Positions 1 to 7,489 of a stretch of 44,634 nt of DNA are shown piece by piece. Location: contig NZVR01000138.1 of NCBI GenBank assembly GCA_002701545.1, forward strand, positions 41,288 through 85,921, written 5' to 3'. Both the position numbers and the translations under genes were made by a program. Under the pieces are notes generated by a model. It was not told the DNA's origin. It was given only the letters and a program-made list of their open reading frames with translations, and did not search any database. This DNA is from Blastopirellula sp. GTDB lineage: Bacteria > Planctomycetota > Planctomycetia > Pirellulales > Pirellulaceae. Numbering within the stretch: position 1 is the stretch's first letter; the number at the start of each line of letters is the position of its first letter.

Positions 1-497
1 AAACGTTCCCCGCCGCCGAAACCATTCGCTACCGGTTTCCCGGAACCAAATACACGACGTCAAATGCCATCGAAGTCACCTGGTACGATGGCGGCCGCTT
101 GCCACCCAAAGACATTGTCGAATTGCCAGCAAGTAACAAGTACCAAAACGGGTGCTGTCTCGTTGGGCAACACGGAATGATCGTTTGTCCCCACGGAAAA
201 ATGCCCGAGCTTTGGCCGCGCCGCGAGTTCGCCGATTTTCGCATCACGCAAGTCGACGGAGAAAATCACTATCAGCAGTGGACGAACGCCATTCGTGGCC
301 AAGGTAAGACCACAGCCAACTTCGACTACGCTGGCCCCCTGACTGAAACCGTCTTGCTGGGAACCATCGCTTGTCGTTTTCCAGATGCTGTTCTCGACTG
401 GGACAGCACCAACCTCCGTTTTCGCAATCACACCGCCGCCAACCAATTCATTCAAGCTGAGTATCGTAAGGGCTGGGAAGTGGCCGGCTTGTCGTAA
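1..497 (+). CDS. Gfo/Idh/MocA family oxidoreductase, C-terminal part (5' end outside window)
   Basis: The reading frame enters from the left edge (codons in phase from base 3) and stops with TAA at 495-497, so only about the last 164 residues are present. The N-terminal Rossmann NAD(P)-binding domain is missing. The visible part resembles the substrate-binding domain of planctomycete Gfo/Idh/MocA oxidoreductases: YDGGRLPP, a GQHGMIVCPHGKMPELWP stretch, then NHYQQWTNAIRGQGKT and YAGPLTETVLLGTIACRFP, where such proteins shape the sugar-binding pocket. The end of the protein (EYRKGWEVAGLS) is typical of the family. The substrate cannot be told from this fragment. larB follows 20 bases downstream on the same strand, so co-transcription is possible. 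Confidence 0.85.
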   Translation, partial: TFPAAETIRYRFPGTKYTTSNAIEVTWYDGGRLPPKDIVELPASNKYQNGCCLVGQHGMIVCPHGKMPELWPRREFADFRITQVDGENHYQQWTNAIRGQGKTTANFDYAGPLTETVLLGTIACRFPDAVLDWDSTNLRFRNHTAANQFIQAEYRKGWEVAGLS

Positions 498-517
498 CAT
501 GGCAACCAAGAGTTATT

Positions 518-1276
518 ATGGACATCAATGATCTCAAGTTACTCGCACAGCGTCTCGCAACCGGCCAAATGAAGGCCGATGAATTTGTCGAGCTGGTCGG
601 CGAGAAAACAGCCAATCTGGATAACGTCTCACTCGATTTGGATCGACGTCAGCGCTGCGGGTACCCCGAAGTTGTTTTTGGCGAAGGCAAATCGACTGAG
701 ACCCTGTGTGCCATCTTTCAGCGTTTACTCGACGCCGAGATGGATGTTCTCGCCACACGCGTGGCCGCTGATCAGGTCGCTGCGCTGAAGCAATCTTTTC
801 CAACCGCAACCTACAATGCGGTGGCCCGCACGCTACGTATCAACCTGTCCCAAACATCGACGGCGGCACGTTCCGGAAACGTGGCTGTCATCACTGCCGG
901 TACGACAGATTTGAACGTAGCCGAAGAAGCTCGCGAGACACTGGATTGGATGGGCATTCAGGCGACGCTGATTCAGGATGTCGGAGTTGCTGGCCCTCAT
1001 CGCTTACCTGCGCGGTTGGCAGAATTCCGTGACTCCGACGCCATTGTCGTCGTGGCGGGCATGGAAGGAGCGTTACCCAGCGTCGTAGGAGGTTACGTTG
1101 CCTGCCCGGTGGTGGCTGTACCCACCAGCGTCGGCTATGGAGCCAATTTGGGTGGCGTCGCTGCCTTGCTGAGTATGCTCAACAGCTGTGCTGCCAATGT
1201 CACCGTCGTCAACATTGACGCGGGCTTTAAAGCGGGATATGTCGCCGGTCTCATCGCCAGTCGTGTTGGCTCGTAG
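518..1276 (+). CDS. larB: LarB, nickel-pincer cofactor biosynthesis carboxylase/hydrolase
   Basis: LarB is the first enzyme of nickel-pincer nucleotide synthesis: it carboxylates nicotinic acid adenine dinucleotide and releases AMP to give pyridinium-3,5-biscarboxylate mononucleotide, used by LarA-type racemases. The 252-residue length is normal. The C-terminal half is an AIR-carboxylase (PurE-like) fold: GNVAVITAGTTDLNVAEEA, then VVVAGMEGALPSVVGGY, VPTSVGYGANLGGVAALLSM and NSCAANVTVVNIDAGFKAG. The cysteine in the NSCAAN motif matches the position of the LarB active-site cysteine. The N-terminal half holds the family helix pair around ETLCAIFQRLLD. The start is ATG at 518, 20 bases after the upstream stop. 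larC and larE are not in the window, so the rest of the pathway must be elsewhere or the gene is isolated. Confidence 0.9.
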   Translation: MDINDLKLLAQRLATGQMKADEFVELVGEKTANLDNVSLDLDRRQRCGYPEVVFGEGKSTETLCAIFQRLLDAEMDVLATRVAADQVAALKQSFPTATYNAVARTLRINLSQTSTAARSGNVAVITAGTTDLNVAEEARETLDWMGIQATLIQDVGVAGPHRLPARLAEFRDSDAIVVVAGMEGALPSVVGGYVACPVVAVPTSVGYGANLGGVAALLSMLNSCAANVTVVNIDAGFKAGYVAGLIASRVGS

Positions 1277-1290
1277 CAGGAAGGAACCCG

Positions 1291-2169
1291 TTGTTGTCCG
1301 CATCGTCCGTACCCGCACTGACTTCTCGAGCATTAACCAGTCACAAGGGAGACTTTGGGCGCGTGCTGCTGGTCGGTGGGTCGCGTGGCATGAGCGGTGC
1401 AATCGCCCTGGCAGGCATGGCAGCATTACGTAGCGGAGCGGGTTTGGTGACGCTCGCTGTGCCTGACGTATGCCTCGACGTGATTGCCAGCATGGCTCCG
1501 GAATACATGACCGTGCCTCTGCCCACCGATACCGAAGGCAGAATCACAGGTGCAGCTGTTGAGCGAATTCGCGACTTGGCACAAACCGCAACCGTCGTCG
1601 GTATGGGGCCAGGACTTGGACGATCTCAACAACTCGACCGGCTCGTGCCAGCGATTGTCTCGAACGTCGACTTGCCGATGGTCGTGGATGCCGATGGGTT
1701 GAATGCCCTAGCGTCGGCTCAGCCTCCCATTGATCTCGGCCTGAGGCAACGAGCAACGCCGGTCATTCTCACACCCCACCCGGGTGAATTTCGCCGGTTG
1801 ACCACCCAACCCGAGAATTCTCTTGCACAACTCCGTGCCTGCGCGCCTGCATTCGCCCAACAACACAACGCCATTGTGTTGCTGAAAGGCCACCGCACCT
1901 TGATCACCGATGGTACTCAGTCCGTGGAAAACACAACCGGCAACCCCGGCATGGCGACCGGAGGCGCAGGCGATGTGTTAACGGGAATCATTGCCGCCTT
2001 GCTGGGACAGGGGTTGGCTCCTTTTGACGCCGCACAACTGGGTGCACACGTCCATGGTGTCGCAGGAGATCTCGCTGCTGATAAACTTGGGCAAACCTCA
2101 TTAATCGCTGGTGACCTTGTGGACCACCTGCCTGCCGCGTTCTTGTCCCTTTCTCCTGCAAACGAATGA
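1291..2169 (+). CDS. nnrD: ADP-dependent (S)-NAD(P)H-hydrate dehydratase
   Basis: This enzyme of the ribokinase-like YjeF C-terminal family repairs hydrated NADH and NADPH in the cytoplasm. Signature blocks are all present in 292 residues: KGDFGRVLLVGGSRGMSGA near the N-terminus, ALRSGAGLVTLAVP, VVDADGLNALA, ILTPHPGEFRRL, then NTTGNPGMATGGAGDVLTGI with the conserved GAGD nucleotide-site motif. It is the stand-alone dehydratase form, without the NnrE epimerase domain found fused in Escherichia coli. The start is TTG at 1291, chosen because AGGAAGGA lies at 1278-1285, six bases upstream; a second TTG follows directly. The stop overlaps the next ATG by four bases (ATGA, 2166-2169), so it is translationally coupled to the FAD oxidoreductase. 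Confidence 0.9.
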   Translation: MLSASSVPALTSRALTSHKGDFGRVLLVGGSRGMSGAIALAGMAALRSGAGLVTLAVPDVCLDVIASMAPEYMTVPLPTDTEGRITGAAVERIRDLAQTATVVGMGPGLGRSQQLDRLVPAIVSNVDLPMVVDADGLNALASAQPPIDLGLRQRATPVILTPHPGEFRRLTTQPENSLAQLRACAPAFAQQHNAIVLLKGHRTLITDGTQSVENTTGNPGMATGGAGDVLTGIIAALLGQGLAPFDAAQLGAHVHGVAGDLAADKLGQTSLIAGDLVDHLPAAFLSLSPANE

Positions 2170-3299
2170 CTATCATGAATCCATCGTATGACGTCGCCGT
2201 GGTCGGCGCCGGTATCTGCGGGCTCGCACATGCCTGGGCGGCAGCACGGCGGGGAGCACGCGTCATTGTCTTTGAACGTGAGCGGCGTTCCCTCGGTGCT
2301 TCGATTCGCAATTTCGGCATGGTCTGGCCGGTGGGGCAATCCGCGGGTGAAGATCATACCCTGGCAATGAACAGCCGCTCGCTCTGGTGTGAACTGGCAG
2401 CCGCAGCCGGTTTTTGGGTTCACGAATGTGGATCGATTCATTTGGCCCATCGCGACGATGAATGGGATGTGTTGCAGGAATTCGCCGCACAGTCCGCTGA
2501 ACTTGGCTATGACTGCCAGCTGCTGACCGCCGGCGAAGTCTCCCAGAAAACAGACGCAGCAAATCCGGACGGACTCCTCGGCGGCCTGTGGAGCCCCACC
2601 GAATTATGTGTTGACCCGCGTCAAGTTTTACAAATATTCCCTGAATTTTTGTCGTCTCAATGCCAAGTCGACATGCATTTCGAAACGCCCATCCGATCCG
2701 TCGCAGATCACGCCATCCAATCAACAGATGGCAACACCTGGCATGCTCAAGAAGTGATCATCGCCACGGGTGCCGATTTCAAGTCGCTCTTTCCCGATGC
2801 ATATGTTGACTCGGGTCTCAAGGCTTGCAAACTACAAATGTTGCGAACGGTTGCTCAAACTCAACATCGCGTAGGACCGCATCTCGCCAGCGGACTCACC
2901 CAACGACATTACGCCAATTTTTCCGTCTGCCCTTCACTAACACGCGTGAAACAACGCGTGGCAGAGGAAACTCCAGAACTGGATCATTACGGCATCCATG
3001 TCATGGCGTCTCAAAATCACCAGGGTGAAGTCGTGTTGGGGGATTCTCACGAATACGGCGATGCGATCACCCCCTTTCATCGTGACAAAATCGATGAGCT
3101 CATCTTGCGGGAGCTTCAGCAGGTCCTCCGACTCGCAACCTGGACGATCGCCGAGCGATGGTCTGGTATCTACGCCAAGAACCCGCATCGCAACGTGTTT
3201 GAAAAGCAGTTGCCGGATAACGTCCGCATTGTCACCGGATTGGGCGGTGCTGGGATGACGTTATCTCTGGGGATCGGTGCTCGTAACCTTGCCGATTAA
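2166..3299 (+). CDS. FAD-dependent oxidoreductase of the phosphonate-associated TIGR03364 type
   Basis: A DAO-type flavoprotein of 377 residues, likely a cytoplasmic amine oxidase or dehydrogenase. The N-terminus carries the FAD dinucleotide fold (VAVVGAGICGLAHAWAAARR, about residues 9-28, then an acidic ERE). GASIRNFGMVWPVGQ (about residues 44-58) is the signature I associate with TIGR03364, a clade that sits beside phosphonate genes. From memory, enzymes of this kind oxidise aminoethylphosphonate or its N-methyl form to phosphonoacetaldehyde. Here the family is confirmed by context: it converges on phnX-, phnZ- and alcohol dehydrogenase genes. It starts by ATGA overlap with nnrD, and its TAA stop overlaps the opposite-strand stop of the next gene inside TTAA (3296-3299). 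The exact substrate is inferred, not seen. Confidence 0.82.
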   Translation: MTIMNPSYDVAVVGAGICGLAHAWAAARRGARVIVFERERRSLGASIRNFGMVWPVGQSAGEDHTLAMNSRSLWCELAAAAGFWVHECGSIHLAHRDDEWDVLQEFAAQSAELGYDCQLLTAGEVSQKTDAANPDGLLGGLWSPTELCVDPRQVLQIFPEFLSSQCQVDMHFETPIRSVADHAIQSTDGNTWHAQEVIIATGADFKSLFPDAYVDSGLKACKLQMLRTVAQTQHRVGPHLASGLTQRHYANFSVCPSLTRVKQRVAEETPELDHYGIHVMASQNHQGEVVLGDSHEYGDAITPFHRDKIDELILRELQQVLRLATWTIAERWSGIYAKNPHRNVFEKQLPDNVRIVTGLGGAGMTLSLGIGARNLAD

Positions 3300-4390
3300 C
3301 GTACGCGGCAAGCAGCCCTGATCGGCGTCTGGTCAAAAATGATCCCCAAAGCTTGGTTGATATCCGGCAACGCGAATTCCATATCTACCAATGTTTGAAA
3401 CGGAAACCGATTGCCATCGGTCGACAGGAAATCCATCGCCATCGTCAGGTCTACGGGAGTATAGTTATGCACTCCCTCGATACGAATGAGCTTGCGGACC
3501 AGCATTTCAGGTGAGAGTTGAGCGGCGCGTGTGGGAAAAACGGAACCCACCAACACCAGCTGTCCACCGATACCCAACAAAGCTGGCGACTGTTCGATCG
3601 CCGCAACTGCACCTGACATCTCAAAGATCACATCCACTCCACGGCTGGCAGTCATCTCGTCAACGACCGTTGCCAGCCTCTGCGGGTCGTCGCCAACGTG
3701 AACCGTCCGCGATGCACCGAAATCCACACAGCGCTGCAACCGTGATTTCGACACATCACTTACGATCACCTCTGTCGCACCCTGCGCACGCGCCATCGCC
3801 GCAGCGGTAAGCCCCAACATTCCTGCGCCCTGGATCAGTACTGACTTGGCTTGACACCCACTCGCGACGCGCACTGCGGCAGCAACCGTCGCCGTCGCGC
3901 AGCTGGCGGGACAGGCCACGACATCCGGTACGGTATCTGGCACGTGGATGATCGCCGTTCCCCGTTGTAAATGGCAGAACTCCGCAAACCCTCCGCTAAA
4001 CAAACTGCGGGTCACCGTTTCGTGCCCATACTTGAAAAGCGCATCGCATTTCTGCGGGATCCCTTGGCGGCATAACCTGCATTCACCACAAGAGGCTCCC
4101 ACCGCCCAGGTAACACGGTCACCGACGGCCAGAGATTTCCCATTCACATCACAGACATCTGGCCCCGTATCCGGTAACGCTGCGATACAACCCACAATTT
4201 CATGTCCCAGGACGGTTGGTCCGCCAACAGGTCGCGCACCTCGCATGGTATGCACATCACTGCCGCATACCGTAGCGCAGGTAATTTTGACAAGCGCCTC
4301 ACCGGTGTCTAATTCCGGCAAGTCACTGGTCCGCAGTTCCAGTGGACGGCCGACTTCATGGAATACCGCTGCAAGTCCCCGGGTGCTCAT
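3296..4390 (-). CDS. Zinc-dependent medium-chain alcohol dehydrogenase, phosphonate-associated
   Basis: A 364-residue medium-chain dehydrogenase/reductase. Catalytic zinc ligands are visible as C42 in VCGSDVH and H63-E64 in GHE; the structural zinc lobe is CGECRLCRQGIPQKC. The NAD(P) fold is VLIQGAGMLGLTAAAMAR followed by an acidic VSD, suggesting NAD. The QKCDALFKYGHE stretch matches the phosphonate-associated dehydrogenase family (TIGR03366, recalled from memory). A role in oxidising a hydroxyalkylphosphonate, or in handling the acetaldehyde made by PhnX, is inferred. I chose ATG at 4390, just after the upstream stop (TGA at 4397-4395) with a GAGTGA stretch as ribosome site; an upstream ATG at 4414 would add eight residues. 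It is the last gene of the minus-strand phosphonate run. Confidence 0.8.
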   Translation of the reverse strand: MSTRGLAAVFHEVGRPLELRTSDLPELDTGEALVKITCATVCGSDVHTMRGARPVGGPTVLGHEIVGCIAALPDTGPDVCDVNGKSLAVGDRVTWAVGASCGECRLCRQGIPQKCDALFKYGHETVTRSLFSGGFAEFCHLQRGTAIIHVPDTVPDVVACPASCATATVAAAVRVASGCQAKSVLIQGAGMLGLTAAAMARAQGATEVIVSDVSKSRLQRCVDFGASRTVHVGDDPQRLATVVDEMTASRGVDVIFEMSGAVAAIEQSPALLGIGGQLVLVGSVFPTRAAQLSPEMLVRKLIRIEGVHNYTPVDLTMAMDFLSTDGNRFPFQTLVDMEFALPDINQALGIIFDQTPIRAACRVR

Positions 4391-4394
4391 GGAG

Positions 4395-5198
4395 TCACTC
4401 TTCACTCCAAACATCGGACAGCACTAGCGGTGCTATTTCACTGAGAGACTTCACCACCTTGTGCGCGCCAGCGTCACGCAGTTTCTGCTCGGCAGCCACA
4501 TGTTTGGCTGCGCGATCCGTCGGTGCAAGAGCCTCTAGATCCTCTTGCGTCATGCCAAATTCACTGCCGCTTTCCGTAATTCCGACCGCCCAGACACGCG
4601 CATTACGAGCAGCTTCCATGTCCGGAACGGTGTCTCCCACTTTCAACACTGCCGTCCGCGATCGGACATCCAACCTATCCATCAGGTTTTCAATCATATA
4701 CGGTTCCGGGCGGCCAGCCGGCACTTCGTCGTTGCAGACATGCGCGTCGGGAGTGAAGCCGGCTTGCGCCAGATTCTTGAGAATAGGATCCGCCACATCG
4801 CGAGGGTAACCAGTCGTCGTGCCGATCAGGACACCTGCAGATTGCAATGCCCGCCAGCATTCGGGCAGACCAGGAATGATGTCCGTGTGATGCTTGGCCA
4901 ACTCCGTTTGCAGTGGCAAAAACAGTTCGTACACACTTGCCACATCATCTTCCGACCAAGCCCCTCCTCCTTTTGCTCGCCACTGCTCGCTGGCGGAAGG
5001 CAACCGAAACAGTTCGCGGATGTGATCGACTTTACCGAGTCCCATCGGACCGCGTACTTGATCGGCATCTAAGACGACGCCAACCTGCTCGAAAGCCTTA
5101 ATAAAAGCTCGCACAGGGGCCATGCAACCATGGTCGACGATCGTTCCCCCGAGATCAAAAATGACTAAGTTGATTGTTGATTTCGCTTCGTAATTCAT
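4395..5198 (-). CDS. phnX: Phosphonoacetaldehyde hydrolase (phosphonatase), PhnX type
   Basis: A HAD-superfamily enzyme of 267 residues that would cleave phosphonoacetaldehyde to acetaldehyde and phosphate. The nucleophile is D15 in FDLGGTIVDHGCMAPV. K56 in PMGLGKVDHIREL is the cap-domain Schiff-base lysine; the D15-K56 distance equals the D12-K53 distance of the Bacillus cereus enzyme. That lysine separates it from the phosphonatase-like sister clade. TTGYPRD, PAGRPEPYM and VGDTVPDMEAARNA follow as in PhnX. One difference is glycine in place of the usual WAGT alanine-tryptophan after the nucleophile (DLGGT). The ATG overlaps the stop of the PhnZ-like gene by four bases (5195-5198), so both are coupled. 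Substrate supply would come from the FAD oxidoreductase at 2166-3299 (inference). Confidence 0.83.
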   Translation of the reverse strand: MNYEAKSTINLVIFDLGGTIVDHGCMAPVRAFIKAFEQVGVVLDADQVRGPMGLGKVDHIRELFRLPSASEQWRAKGGGAWSEDDVASVYELFLPLQTELAKHHTDIIPGLPECWRALQSAGVLIGTTTGYPRDVADPILKNLAQAGFTPDAHVCNDEVPAGRPEPYMIENLMDRLDVRSRTAVLKVGDTVPDMEAARNARVWAVGITESGSEFGMTQEDLEALAPTDRAAKHVAAEQKLRDAGAHKVVKSLSEIAPLVLSDVWSEE

Positions 5199-5752
5199 CG
5201 CGTGGACCTGGCAACATACGGTAGAAAGTGTTGTAGCGAAGGCGTTTTCAGCCCTGGTATCTTAGCTGCTTCATCCCAACTTCGCAGTTGGAGCGCCGCT
5301 TCAAACCACTCGTGTTGGCGAAATGCCTCGATTTCCTCAGCGTTCATGGGGCCGCCCTGCAACCGCAGGCTTTGCACAGAAGCTGGAGACAGTTGGGCGT
5401 GATAATGCGTATCCACCGCGCAACGATATCGTTTGGCCGGAACATGCAATTTTACTGGGTCACAGACAGCTGGCGGAAAGAATTGCTCCAACCACGCAGC
5501 GCCCAATCGTTCGTGCTGATCGTCGATCCCATTGTCGGCGCAATCCTCGCCCAACGCGTGCAATAAATGCCCAACGTCATGTAGCAATGAAGCTGTAACC
5601 AGTGCTGCCGACGCACCCGACTTTTCGGCCGCAGCAGCGCACTGCAAAGCGTGCTCTGTTTGAGTCACCGGTTCGCCAACGTACATGGCAGTACCACGTT
5701 GATCAAAGTGTCTGCAAATCTGTTCGATTACGTCAGGGTCAGTTGTGTTCAT
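5195..5752 (-). CDS. phnZ: PhnZ-type HD-domain mixed-valent diiron phosphonate oxygenase
   Basis: A 185-residue HD-domain protein. PhnZ oxidatively cleaves (R)-1-hydroxy-2-aminoethylphosphonate to glycine and phosphate with a diiron centre. With the start at 5752 the residues align with PhnZ numbering as I recall it: Y24 and E27 in YVGEP (substrate gate and specificity), H34 in QTEHALQ, H58-D59 in LLHDVGH with H62, H80 in DQHERLGA, then H103 and D160 (H104 and D161 in PhnZ, one residue shifted). All iron ligands are therefore kept. The longer frame to 5827 would run far into the transporter gene; ATG 5752 leaves only 14 bases of overlap. The partner dioxygenase PhnY, which makes the hydroxylated substrate, is not in the window. 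Confidence 0.87.
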   Translation of the reverse strand: MNTTDPDVIEQICRHFDQRGTAMYVGEPVTQTEHALQCAAAAEKSGASAALVTASLLHDVGHLLHALGEDCADNGIDDQHERLGAAWLEQFFPPAVCDPVKLHVPAKRYRCAVDTHYHAQLSPASVQSLRLQGGPMNAEEIEAFRQHEWFEAALQLRSWDEAAKIPGLKTPSLQHFLPYVARSTR

Positions 5753-7022
5753 GTTTCCGTGGCAAACGCGCAAGAAAGTGAAATAGCAGGAGAAATGCAA
5801 TCGCAATGGATGCCACGGCAATGACAAACGTCAAGCCGCTGAACATCGGCACCACACTGACTTGCGGATCTCCAAACCCCAAAATCATCACCACGACCGT
5901 GGCTACGTATCCCACAGTATCTGCAAGATACATGAGAAAGCCAACATTCCCCTGTTCCCGAAACGAAGCGATCAGTCGTTCAAACACCGTGGTGTGAAAT
6001 GCCACGTAAGGAACATAGGTTCCCAACCCAATCACCACCATGAATGCCAATGGACTCAACCAACCTCTGGTCTGCCCCGCAAGCGCGAACAAGGTGACAA
6101 AAAAACCTCCGGAAACAAGCACGAGCGACGTAAGAAATGCTTTCCGGTTATCGGAAATCCAAATGGCAGCTCCATTGATGGCAACCACGCCAAACATGAC
6201 CAATGTTTCTGATTTGGCAAAAATGTCAGGGGCTTTTTTAATCCCCAGTTCATCCCATATCTCAGCTGAAAAATCGTCGCGGACACTTCGCACCACTGTC
6301 AGCCCGATATACACCACCAACAACCCGGTCAAGCCAACCCAATGGCGTCGAAAAAAACCGATGCGGTCCTGCCCACTCATAGGACGACGCTTGGAGCGCA
6401 ATTGAACATCTTCTCCCGTCGGCTGAGGAATCTGCCGCAGCAACCAGACCGCGCCAAGGAACGGAATGAGAAACAGTAATCCGGTCAGAAAAGGCATCCA
6501 GTACTCAGAGACCCCGAATTCCAGAAAGCTGGCACCAATCGACCGAACCCATCCCGAAGACAAGATAAAACTTGCACAAAGCCCCGCGGACAATGCCTCG
6601 GTTACCTTGCGCCCTTCCAAATAGGCCAAGACGAGACCGAACACCATGCCCAGCGGAATACCGTTCAAAAACAGCATCACCACGTTGTATGGTGCGGGAA
6701 CGAGCGCAAATCCCAGCAGTGTAAGTTGTGCCACGCAAATCAGGGCCACCAGAGTCACCGCACGACGCGATTTAGGCATCTCGGAAATGATCTTGATGCC
6801 GATCAGTTTCGAGAGCGTGTAGCCCAAGAGTTGCGAGGCGATCAGAATCGGTTTGTAATCGATCCCCCACAGTTCCACACCATCAAATGTGGCCGCTGTG
6901 AACGGCTTGCGAAACGCGTACATGCAGAAATACGCACTGAACGCCGCGAAGATACAGTACGACGAGAAAAACGCCGGGCGACTGTTATTCAATGCTCTGG
7001 ATATACGAGACATGCGCGTCAT
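5739..7022 (-). CDS. MFS-like transporter, DUF5690 type, candidate phosphonate permease
   Basis: A 427-residue polytopic inner-membrane protein with about twelve hydrophobic segments. The start FSSYCIFAAFSAYFCMYAFR followed by KPFTAATF and DYKPILIASQLLGYTLSKLI is what I remember of the DUF5690 family, relatives of the major facilitator superfamily found in Bacteroidetes and planctomycetes. A central cytoplasmic basic loop (RSKRRPMSGQDR) separates two halves. It leads the minus-strand phosphonate run and overlaps phnZ by 14 bases, so the two are probably translated together. No PhnCDE-type ABC importer is seen nearby, which makes it the obvious uptake candidate for the pathway; this is inference from position only. 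ATG 7022 was taken as start; ATG 7013 is an equal alternative. Confidence 0.75.
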   Translation of the reverse strand: MTRMSRISRALNNSRPAFFSSYCIFAAFSAYFCMYAFRKPFTAATFDGVELWGIDYKPILIASQLLGYTLSKLIGIKIISEMPKSRRAVTLVALICVAQLTLLGFALVPAPYNVVMLFLNGIPLGMVFGLVLAYLEGRKVTEALSAGLCASFILSSGWVRSIGASFLEFGVSEYWMPFLTGLLFLIPFLGAVWLLRQIPQPTGEDVQLRSKRRPMSGQDRIGFFRRHWVGLTGLLVVYIGLTVVRSVRDDFSAEIWDELGIKKAPDIFAKSETLVMFGVVAINGAAIWISDNRKAFLTSLVLVSGGFFVTLFALAGQTRGWLSPLAFMVVIGLGTYVPYVAFHTTVFERLIASFREQGNVGFLMYLADTVGYVATVVVMILGFGDPQVSVVPMFSGLTFVIAVASIAIAFLLLFHFLARLPRKHEHN

Positions 7023-7285
7023 GATGCCAGAACCGAGGGATGGAAAAAAGCCACCTCACGACAATTCCTGAATTGCGGCACCGTAGGAAACTCCCGTTTC
7101 ACCCTCCCAGCGGTGCAAATCCACCTTCCCGGCGCAAATCCTGGCCTCACCTCGCGCTATCGTCATCTGCCAGATTTGCCTCGAGACTTTTTGAGGGCTA
7201 CGGTTCAGCAGTTTGAGCGATGGCATCCCGTTGTTTCGGTTCAACGGCCATTCCACAACGCACTCACGCATTCCGCGAGAAATTC

Positions 7286-7483
7286 ATGAAACGTACGCTG
7301 ACTCATTTCCTGAAGCGGTGCATTTCTGATGAATGTGGCGCAACAGCGGTCGAATATGCCGTGCTTTTGGCACTTATCCTGCTGGCCTGCATCGCCGCAG
7401 TGGCAACGGTTGGCTTGAACACGGCCAATGCCTGGAACGGCAACAATCAGTCCATCAGCGGCTCCATGAGCCACGTGCAGTAA
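7286..7483 (+). CDS. Flp/Fap-type type IVb pilin
   Basis: A 65-residue prepilin. The basic leader MKRTLTHFLKRCISDECG is followed by ATAVEYAVLLALILLACIAA, the conserved Flp motif: prepilin peptidase (TadV/CpaA) should cut after the glycine, leaving the glutamate of AVEYA at mature position 5 and a single hydrophobic helix that packs in the pilus. The short tail is asparagine- and serine-rich. ATG 7286 was chosen because the frame upstream (to 7220) gives a non-leader sequence. No tad assembly genes are in the window, so it is an orphan pilin gene. It converges on the NagB fusion gene with only six bases between stops. Confidence 0.85.
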   Translation: MKRTLTHFLKRCISDECGATAVEYAVLLALILLACIAAVATVGLNTANAWNGNNQSISGSMSHVQ

Positions 7484-7489
7484 CTGCGC

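Noticed and set aside
4395-5198. Assignment to the phosphonatase-like sister clade (TIGR03351)
   Set aside because: The cap-domain lysine (K56) and the PMG-x-x-K-x-DHIR block are present, which fits true PhnX better.
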